Shown here one piece after another: positions 5,107 to 9,783 of a stretch of DNA of 9,783 bases (its first letter is position 1; every line of letters begins with the position of its first letter). The notes below the pieces were generated by a model. That model did no database searches and was not told the DNA's origin. It saw only the letters and a program-made list of their open reading frames with translations. Origin of the DNA: JBOGZI01 sp050697275 (lineage in GTDB: Bacteria; Actinomycetota; Thermoleophilia; Solirubrobacterales; 70-9); NCBI GenBank assembly GCA_050697275.1, contig JBOGZI010000024.1, positions 1 to 9,783 of the forward strand. Reading direction: 5' to 3'. The position numbers and the translations under genes were made by a program.

Positions 5107-5142
5107 GCGACGGCCCTCGCGCTCCTGCGCGAGTGCCGTCGC
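5107..5142. terminator. Strong hairpin downstream of the aldehyde dehydrogenase gene, terminator-like
   Basis: A 16-bp stem with one mismatch (G5107-C5122 pairing with G5127-C5142) closes a TCCT loop. It lies 22 bases beyond the aldehyde dehydrogenase stop. No T-tract follows on either strand, so it is not a classical intrinsic terminator. It may act as a GC-rich actinobacterial terminator, an mRNA 3'-end stabiliser, or insulation before proA. Confidence 0.5.
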
Positions 5143-5164
5143 GCAGGCGACAGGACCCGCCCGC

Positions 5165-6631
5165 CTATACCTGGATCGCCTTGACCTCGAGGAACTCCTC
5201 GAGGCCGAACCGGCCGAGCTCACGGCCGTGGCCGGACTGCTTGACGCCGCCGAAGGGCGCCAGCGGGTTGAAGGTGGCGCCGTTGATCTGCACCTGGCCG
5301 GTGCGCATCCGGCGCGCCATCGCCTTGGCGCGCTCCGGGTCCTCCGACCAGACCCCGCCGTCGAGGCCGTAGATCGTGCCGTTGGCGATCTCCGCCGCCT
5401 CGTCCTCGTCCTCGTAGGGGATGATCGAGAGCACCGGCCCGAAGATCTCCTCCTGGGCGATCGTCATCTCCGGCTTCACCTCGGAGAAGACCGTCGGGCG
5501 CACGAAGTAGCCGCGTTCGAGCCCGTCGGGTGCCTCCGGGCCGCCGGCGACCAGCTTCGCCCCCTCCTGCTCCCCCTTCTCGATGTACTCGCGGACCCGG
5601 TCCCGCTGGGCCTCGGAGACCAGCGGCCCGAGCCTCGTCTTCGAGTTGAAGGGATCCCCTGGTCTCATCTTCTCGGCCACCGCCGCCGCGACCTGCTCGG
5701 CCTCCGCGAGCTTCTCGCGCGGGACGAGCATCCGGGTGTGGGCACTGCAGGTCTGGCCCGAGTTGAGGAAGCAGTTGGCGACCCCGAACGGCACCGCCGC
5801 AGAGAGGTCGGCGTCGTCGAGGATCACGTTGGCGGACTTCCCGCCCAGCTCCAGCGAGACCCGCTTGATCGTCTCTGACGCGACCTCGCTGACCCGCCTC
5901 CCCGCGCGGGTCGAGCCGGTGAAGGAGACCATGTCGATGCCGGGATGGGCGGCGATCGCCTCGCCGACCACCGGGCCGAAGCCGGTCACCAGGTTGAAGA
6001 CGCCCGCCGGCAGCCCGAGCGAGTCGATGATCTCCGCCAGCACGAAGGCGCTGAGCGGCGTCACCTCGCTCGGCTTCACGATCACGCTGTTACCGGCCGC
6101 GAGCGCCGGCGCCACCTTGGCGCAGATCTGGTGCAACGGGTAGTTCCAGGGCGTGATGCAGCCCACCACGCCGACGGGCTCCCGCACGATCAGCGAGTTG
6201 CCCACCTGCTCCTCCCAGGCGACCTCCCCGGCAACCTGCGGCATCGCCCCGAAGTCCATCGCCGGCAGGCCGGCCTGGATCGTGCGCGCCTGGGAGAGCG
6301 GCATCCCGACCTCTGCCGCGATCAACGCCGCGAGCTCGTCGCCCCGCTCGGCGAGCCCGGCCGAGATCGCGGCACAGGCCTCGACCCGGGCCTCGACGGG
6401 GGTCGCCGACCAGGATTCGAAGCCCGCCCGCGCGGCGGTGGCGGCAAGGTCGATGTCCTCGCGGGTGCCCTCCGGGACGCGGCCGATCACCTCCTCGGTG
6501 GTCGAGTCGATCACCTCGATCGAGCCGGCAGCTGCCGGCTCCACCCACTCCCCTCCGACGTAGAGACGATCGCGGACGATCTCCTCGGTCGGATGGCCCG
6601 TCTGCGTCGCCTCGGGTGCCTCGGTAGCCAA
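5165..6631 (-). CDS. NAD(P)+-dependent aldehyde dehydrogenase
   Basis: This 488-residue member of the ALDH superfamily oxidises an aldehyde to the carboxylic acid. All catalytic landmarks are present: CITPWNYPLHQICAKVAPAL with Asn163, cofactor Lys186 in IVKPSEVTPLS, FTGSTRAGR (237-245), general base Glu261 in SLELGGKSANVI, nucleophile Cys295 in FLNSGQTCSAHTRM, and QEEIFGPVLSI (393-403). The C-terminal FGGVKQSGHGRELGRFGLEE is also typical. The substrate cannot be fixed from sequence. It starts at TTG (6629-6631) with AAGGGAG 5 bases upstream at 6637-6643, and 18 bases after the GMC stop, so it is co-transcribed with the GMC oxidoreductase. It would take the aldehyde product of that enzyme. Confidence 0.95.
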   Translation of the reverse strand: MATEAPEATQTGHPTEEIVRDRLYVGGEWVEPAAAGSIEVIDSTTEEVIGRVPEGTREDIDLAATAARAGFESWSATPVEARVEACAAISAGLAERGDELAALIAAEVGMPLSQARTIQAGLPAMDFGAMPQVAGEVAWEEQVGNSLIVREPVGVVGCITPWNYPLHQICAKVAPALAAGNSVIVKPSEVTPLSAFVLAEIIDSLGLPAGVFNLVTGFGPVVGEAIAAHPGIDMVSFTGSTRAGRRVSEVASETIKRVSLELGGKSANVILDDADLSAAVPFGVANCFLNSGQTCSAHTRMLVPREKLAEAEQVAAAVAEKMRPGDPFNSKTRLGPLVSEAQRDRVREYIEKGEQEGAKLVAGGPEAPDGLERGYFVRPTVFSEVKPEMTIAQEEIFGPVLSIIPYEDEDEAAEIANGTIYGLDGGVWSEDPERAKAMARRMRTGQVQINGATFNPLAPFGGVKQSGHGRELGRFGLEEFLEVKAIQV

Positions 6632-6636
6632 GCTAG

Positions 6637-6643
6637 CTCCCTT
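6637..6643 (-). promoter_or_regulatory. Ribosome binding site supporting a TTG start of the aldehyde dehydrogenase
   Basis: AAGGGAG on the minus strand lies 5 bases before the TTG at 6629-6631, in the 18-base gap after the GMC stop. It decides for the TTG start, since the next in-frame ATG would remove conserved N-terminal sequence. Confidence 0.55.
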
Positions 6644-6649
6644 CGCCGT

Positions 6650-8047
6650 CTAGGCCGGCTGTGCGGCCTTGGTCTTCTTCTGGTCCGCCTCGGCAGCGCC
6701 CGCGTCGTCCCCGATCGCCTCCGCGGTGCGGTGGGCGAGCGCCATGATCGAGACCATCGGGTTGGTGCCCGAGGAGGTCGGGAAGGCGCTCGCGTCGCCG
6801 ATCCAGACGCCGCTCGCGTCGTGCAGCTCGCCGTAGGGCCCGGCGACCGAGCTTGCGGGGTCGGTGCCCATCCGGCAGGTGCCCATCTGGTGGGCGCTGA
6901 ACAGCTTGTAGCCGCCGGCGCGGAGCGGGATGCGCCCGATCCGGGAGATGAAGGCCTCGAGGTCCTCGCCCCGCCGCCAGGTCGGGGCGCCCTCGGCCAG
7001 CGGCGCGATCTGGTGCGCGCCGGCCGCCTCGTGCAGGCGGACCTGGCCCTCGATGCCGCGGATCAGGTTGGCGCGGTCGAGCTCGTCGTCCACCGGGTAC
7101 GCCGGGACAGCCTCGCCGTTGGCGTCCACCGTCACCCGGCCATGCCCGCGGTCACGGGTGAGCCCGATGAAGGTGCCGGTGAAGCGGAAGTCCTGCATCG
7201 CCTGCTTGTGGTCGGCCCCGGAGACCCAGGGCGTCGCCGAGCCGATCAGGCCGGGCGCGTACTGGGCGGTCTCGATCAGGACGCCGTAGCCCTCGCCAGT
7301 ATCGGCAAGCTCGTCGACCAGGCCCGCCTGCGGGGCGCCCCACCAGGCCTCGGTCTCGGTGCCATAGAGAGCGCCCACCACGGTGGATGGGTGCAGCCGC
7401 AGGTAATCGCCTACCGCGGGCCCGCCGATCCCGGAGCGCAGAAGCAGTGCCGGCGACTCGAGCGAGCCGCAGGCGACGACGACGCGCGGGGCCCGCACCG
7501 TGACCCGCGCCCCCTCCCCCGACGGCTGCCCGTCCGGCCCGGTCGGCTGCCAGACGGCCTCGACGCCGGCGGCGCGGCCATCCTCCACCTGGATCCGATC
7601 CGCGCGGGTGTGGGTGAGGAAGCGGGCGCCGTGCCCCTGGGCGTCGGCGAGCCAGGTCCGATCGGCGCTCCGCTTGCTGCCGGACTGGTCGCCGAAGCCG
7701 AGGTAGCCGGCCATCTCCGGGCTGTAAGTCTCGGGATCGGCGTTGCGGACGATCGTCTCGAAGCTCCAACCGAGCGCGTCGGCCCCCTCCTTCAGGTGCC
7801 GCTGCGTCCCGTTCAGATCGCTGCAGCGGTCGTTGACCCCTATCCGAGCCAGCACCGTGTCGAGGTGGCGGTCGAACTCGGGCCCGTCGACGCCCTCCAG
7901 CCCGTGCTCCGCCCACTGCTCGCGCACCCAGGGGCGGGTGCGCAGGCAGTTGGTCCAGTTGATCGTGGTGCAGCCTCCGAGCGTGGTACCCGCGACGAGG
8001 CTGACGTTGCCGTCGGAGGTCGGGTTCGGGCCGCCGCGCCAGAACAT
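6650..8047 (-). CDS. GMC oxidoreductase (long-chain alcohol oxidase-like), C-terminal two-thirds after an in-frame TAG
   Basis: This 465-codon frame is the substrate and catalytic part of a GMC flavoprotein. It begins MFWRGGPNPTSDGNVSLVAG, the segment that directly follows the FAD-binding N-terminus in full proteins. It includes LGGCTTINWTNC (23-34), GYLGFGDQSGSKR, VVVACGSLESPALLL (189-203), and the catalytic C-terminus FSAHQMGTCRMG with His386, then WIGDASAFPTSSGTNPM with Asn429. It lies in exactly the same frame as the upstream half (8060-8692), separated by TAG plus four sense codons. The ATG has AGGAG directly against it, a poor distance for independent initiation. Alone it lacks the Rossmann glycine motif and could not bind FAD normally. 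Joined, the protein would be about 680 residues, normal for the alcohol oxidase group. It is either a pseudogene half or part of a readthrough product. Confidence 0.85.
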   Translation of the reverse strand: MFWRGGPNPTSDGNVSLVAGTTLGGCTTINWTNCLRTRPWVREQWAEHGLEGVDGPEFDRHLDTVLARIGVNDRCSDLNGTQRHLKEGADALGWSFETIVRNADPETYSPEMAGYLGFGDQSGSKRSADRTWLADAQGHGARFLTHTRADRIQVEDGRAAGVEAVWQPTGPDGQPSGEGARVTVRAPRVVVACGSLESPALLLRSGIGGPAVGDYLRLHPSTVVGALYGTETEAWWGAPQAGLVDELADTGEGYGVLIETAQYAPGLIGSATPWVSGADHKQAMQDFRFTGTFIGLTRDRGHGRVTVDANGEAVPAYPVDDELDRANLIRGIEGQVRLHEAAGAHQIAPLAEGAPTWRRGEDLEAFISRIGRIPLRAGGYKLFSAHQMGTCRMGTDPASSVAGPYGELHDASGVWIGDASAFPTSSGTNPMVSIMALAHRTAEAIGDDAGAAEADQKKTKAAQPA

Positions 8048-8059
8048 CTCCTGGTCGGC

Positions 8060-8062
8060 CTA
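8060..8062 (-). other. In-frame amber codon splitting the GMC oxidoreductase gene
   Basis: The two GMC frames share one phase (starts at 8692 and 8047 differ by 645 bases, a multiple of 3), and the only interruption is this TAG. The following codons GCC GAC CAG GAG lead into the conserved FWRGG segment without gap or overlap, so this is a point nonsense change and not a frameshift. Confidence 0.85.
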
Positions 8063-8692
8063 GAGCTCGAGCTGGGCGAAGTCGGACTCGTTGAAGTAGC
8101 CCGCCGCCTCGAGCACCACCACGTCGAGGCCCCGCTCGGCGAGCACGGCCGCGCAGACCGCCCCGCCCGCGCCGGAGCCGACGATGCAGACGTCTGCCTC
8201 GAGCGTCTCCTCCGCGCCCTTGGGCTGATGGATCTCGAGCGGCTTGGGCACCTCGGGCGGGGGCGAGATCGGCCCCGGGTAGCCGAAGGTCCGCCAGTTC
8301 GGGTTCTGGCCGGTCTCGGGGTCCGGCGCGCCGTAGTGCAGGAAGAGGGTCATGTTGATCAGGGCGCCGACCCCGGCGGCGGCGTCGGGTCCGGAGAGCG
8401 CGATGTTGCGGAGTATCTGCTCACGCGACTCCTGTGATGGCGCGCGCAGCAGTCCCTGCCCGCCGATCGCCCCGAGCAGCTCGGCGAGGCCGGCCCGCAT
8501 CTCCGGGTCGGGGATCTCCTCGATCAGCTGGGCGGCGGCTTCGGGCACCCCGAGGTCGCTCGCCTTCCGCGCCCAGAGCCCGTCGGGGTCCCGGTCCCGC
8601 TCGATCGCCGGGACCACCGTGTCGCAGACCGCCTCGAGCACGGCGCGGTCAGCGTCGCCCAGCGTCTCGGCTGCGGCCCTCTCCTCAGCCAC
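8060..8692 (-). CDS. GMC oxidoreductase (long-chain alcohol oxidase-like), N-terminal part ending at an in-frame TAG
   Basis: The 210-residue frame has an N-terminal helical domain (LGDADRAVLEAVCDTVVPAI, 11-30, onward to about 125) like that of long-chain alcohol oxidases and gluconate dehydrogenase small subunits. A linker with FGYPGPISPP follows, then the FAD dinucleotide motif ADVCIVGSGAGGAVCAAVLA (166-185) and VVVLEAAGYFNESDF with Glu195 that binds the FAD ribose. It stops at TAG (8060-8062) right after FAQLEL, in the middle of the flavin-binding domain. The sequence continues in frame downstream as ADQEMFWRGG. From memory of the family, Trp is usual near this point, so TGG to TAG is the simplest origin. 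The start is GTG at 8690-8692, with a TAGAGT -10-like element 8 bases upstream. With the downstream half and the aldehyde dehydrogenase it forms an alcohol-to-acid oxidation operon. Confidence 0.85.
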   Translation of the reverse strand: MAEERAAAETLGDADRAVLEAVCDTVVPAIERDRDPDGLWARKASDLGVPEAAAQLIEEIPDPEMRAGLAELLGAIGGQGLLRAPSQESREQILRNIALSGPDAAAGVGALINMTLFLHYGAPDPETGQNPNWRTFGYPGPISPPPEVPKPLEIHQPKGAEETLEADVCIVGSGAGGAVCAAVLAERGLDVVVLEAAGYFNESDFAQLEL

Positions 8693-8700
8693 GACCCCGG

Positions 8701-8706
8701 ACTCTA
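8701..8706 (-). promoter_or_regulatory. Putative -10 element (TAGAGT) for the GMC-aldehyde dehydrogenase operon
   Basis: On the minus strand TAGAGT fits TANNNT and ends 8 bases before the GTG start at 8692. A weak -35-like TTGCGC lies 19 bases further upstream. No Shine-Dalgarno precedes the GTG at good spacing, so a leaderless transcript is likely. Confidence 0.35.
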
Positions 8707-8770
8707 CCCGCAGCTACTGCTCTTCGCGCAAGGGAGGCGCGGTCGACCCGGATCGCAGCGGAGCCGACGC

Positions 8771-9742
8771 TCAGCGCTTCAGCTTTACCTTGACGACCTG
8801 AACCGAGGGGCTGCCGAAGGTCGGCGTGAAGGCGATCCTGATCTTCGCCTTGATCCTGACGTTCTTCTTGCCCTTCTTCTCCGCCTTGCGCTTGAGTAGC
8901 TTGATCGCGGTTTTGGTCGGCTTCAGCACCAGGGGGATCTGGCCGGCCGCGCCGACCGGGGCGGCTGCCCTCTTCAGCAGCTTGCGCTTCTTCTTCGTCT
9001 TCGCGGCCGCGACGTGGCCGATCCCCACAGCGAGGCGGTCGCCGGCCTCGAAGGTCCCCGGGTTCGGCAGGGTCGCCACCAGCTTGACCCTGGCCTTCTT
9101 CTTCGGCTTGCGCTTTTCAAGCGTGAAGGTCGAGGTCGGCTCAATGTCGGCGTTGACGGCAATCTCCCGGCGCGTGCGCGGGTCCGGGGGGTTCGTGGGC
9201 GGTGTAGCGGACCCATCGGCGAGGGGTGGCTCCCAGTAGTCGCTCACACCTGCGTTGCTGACGAGGTACTCCCCGCCGGCGTTATCGCAGCAATCGATCC
9301 CGATCCGGTCACCGATCTGGATCGGCAGCTGGGCCAGGAAGGTGCTGACGGCATTCAAGGTGGGCGTCACCGTGGCCGAGGTCCCGGCGCCGAGGTAGGG
9401 CGGGCGGATCACCCGGAGAGCTACCGGACTGACCTCGTTCCCCGACTTGATTCGCCACCGGACCACGGTCCCGTTCACCGGCGAGGCGACGCCGCCGGGC
9501 GCAAGCGAGGCGGCGGGGAGGTCGGCCTGGCCGTAGGTGCAGCCCAGGCCGCAGTCGTCGCCGCTGTCGATGGCCCGCCCCAGGTTGCTCCCGATGGTCA
9601 CTACCGCCTCAGCCGGTGCGGCCGTTGCCAGCGCCATCAACGCCGCCGCCGCAATACCCGCCACTCGCAGTCGGTACATGGCTCCCACCCAATCCCGCGG
9701 GATGAGACCAGGCAAGCCAGTCTTAAGAATCCGCCTACTCAT
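8771..9742 (-). CDS. Secreted protein of unknown function with Cys-containing N-terminal domain and Lys-rich C-terminal region
   Basis: I do not recognise a family with known function. The 323-residue protein has a Sec-type signal: basic MYRLR (22-26), hydrophobic AGIAAAALMALATAA (28-42), and a likely cleavage after AEA (44-46). The mature N-terminal half has four Cys (DDCGLGC, 63-68, and DCC, 150-152), beta-rich segments, and a Pro-rich linker PPTNPPDPRT (181-190). The C-terminal half is strongly basic (RKPKKKARVK, KTKKKRKLLK, LLKRKAEKKGKKNVR) and ends in IAFTPTFGSP then VKVKLKR. This tail style is frequent in secreted proteins of Solirubrobacterales. Two starts are possible. ATG at 9742 has GGGGAGGA 4 bases upstream, giving a long n-region. 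ATG at 9679 has GGGAG at fair distance and gives a more standard signal peptide. The longer one is chosen for its ribosome site. Confidence 0.8.
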   Translation of the reverse strand: MSRRILKTGLPGLIPRDWVGAMYRLRVAGIAAAALMALATAAPAEAVVTIGSNLGRAIDSGDDCGLGCTYGQADLPAASLAPGGVASPVNGTVVRWRIKSGNEVSPVALRVIRPPYLGAGTSATVTPTLNAVSTFLAQLPIQIGDRIGIDCCDNAGGEYLVSNAGVSDYWEPPLADGSATPPTNPPDPRTRREIAVNADIEPTSTFTLEKRKPKKKARVKLVATLPNPGTFEAGDRLAVGIGHVAAAKTKKKRKLLKRAAAPVGAAGQIPLVLKPTKTAIKLLKRKAEKKGKKNVRIKAKIRIAFTPTFGSPSVQVVKVKLKR

Positions 9743-9746
9743 GAGG

Positions 9747-9754
9747 TCCTCCCC
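9747..9754 (-). promoter_or_regulatory. Strong ribosome binding site favouring the upstream start of the secreted protein
   Basis: GGGGAGGA on the minus strand lies 4 bases before the ATG at 9740-9742. It is the best Shine-Dalgarno in the window and supports the 323-residue form, although the internal ATG at 9679 gives a better-shaped signal peptide. Confidence 0.5.
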
Positions 9755-9783
9755 GATGCTCGAGCGTCACCATTTACCAACAC

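Larger units (their letters stand above)
4949..5164. other. Intergenic region rich in inverted repeats
   Basis: No coding frame is supported here. Nested complementary segments are present: GCGGGG (5001-5006) with CCCCGC (5030-5035) enclosing CCAC/GTGG (5010-5013 and 5019-5022); then CCCGCCCG (5031-5038) with CGGGCGGG (5090-5097) enclosing CTCG/CGAG and CGG/CCG small hairpins. Some of these compete with each other. A stronger hairpin follows at 5107-5142. High GC makes chance pairing common, and I could not match any known riboswitch. Confidence 0.35.

Noticed and set aside
4949..5164. Known riboswitch upstream of proA
   Set aside because: The consensus cores I could recall (TPP, SAM, cobalamin, glycine, c-di-GMP and c-di-AMP) do not match on either strand.
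3761..5878. Very long plus-strand open frame (705 codons) antisense to proA and the aldehyde dehydrogenase
   Set aside because: Its translation is low-complexity Arg/Leu/Ala/Gly/His sequence, as expected from the opposite strand of high-GC genes, and it lies over two genes with clear catalytic motifs.
5945..8437. Plus-strand open frame of 830 codons antisense to the aldehyde dehydrogenase and GMC genes
   Set aside because: It shows the same shadow composition, no recognisable domain, and spans several genes and an operon junction on the other strand.
1..9783. CRISPR array, insertion sequence or tandem repeats
   Set aside because: No regularly spaced repeats, transposase motifs or terminal inverted repeats were found on either strand.

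Overview
The window is about 70% GC by eye. It looks like chromosome from an Actinomycetota member, most likely class Thermoleophilia (Solirubrobacterales/Gaiellales type). The reasons are the codon use, several apparently leaderless starts with a -10-like TANNNT about 6-8 nt before the start codon, GTG/TTG starts, a secreted protein with a lysine-rich KLLKRK tail, and the tRNA-adjacent nuclease remnant described below. The taxonomic placement is inference from recall, not a search.

Layout. (1) 1-282 (-) is the N-terminal part of a MerR-type HTH plus TOBE regulator. It is divergent from an alpha/beta hydrolase (340-1221, +), and a near-perfect 21-bp palindrome lies between them. (2) 1218-1740 (+) holds an ATGA-coupled methyltransferase gene that has lost its SAM-binding core through an apparent in-frame deletion. 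Seven bases later comes the first ~12 codons of a metallophosphoesterase that is cut off. (3) 1630-2308 (+) is a VapB/VapC toxin-antitoxin pair with its own promoter and palindromic operator. (4) 2401-2658 (-) is a tRNA-Ala(GGC) with an unusual anticodon arm. Just 5' of it is a frameshifted, internally deleted remnant of a PD-(D/E)XK nuclease whose reading frame runs into the tRNA. (5) 2686-4948 (-) is a compact housekeeping operon proA-nadD-rsfS. (6) 4949-5164 is an inverted-repeat-rich intergenic stretch with a strong hairpin. (7) 5165-8692 (-) is a two-step alcohol/aldehyde oxidation operon: a GMC oxidoreductase of the long-chain alcohol oxidase type, split by one in-frame TAG, followed by an aldehyde dehydrogenase. 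(8) 8771-9742 (-) is a secreted protein of unknown function.

How the parts fit. proA-nadD-rsfS serves proline synthesis, NAD synthesis and ribosome silencing. The GMC and aldehyde dehydrogenase genes would convert an alcohol to an aldehyde and then to an acid, if the GMC stop is read through or is a base error. The stretch 1218-2670 is the unusual part: a deleted methyltransferase, a truncated phosphoesterase, a toxin-antitoxin module, an altered tRNA and a nuclease remnant lie side by side. This looks like an accessory insertion/deletion hotspot next to a tRNA gene. I did not find a complete, clearly novel multi-gene system. The best leads are the amber-interrupted GMC gene, the core-less methyltransferase and the nuclease/tRNA remnant.
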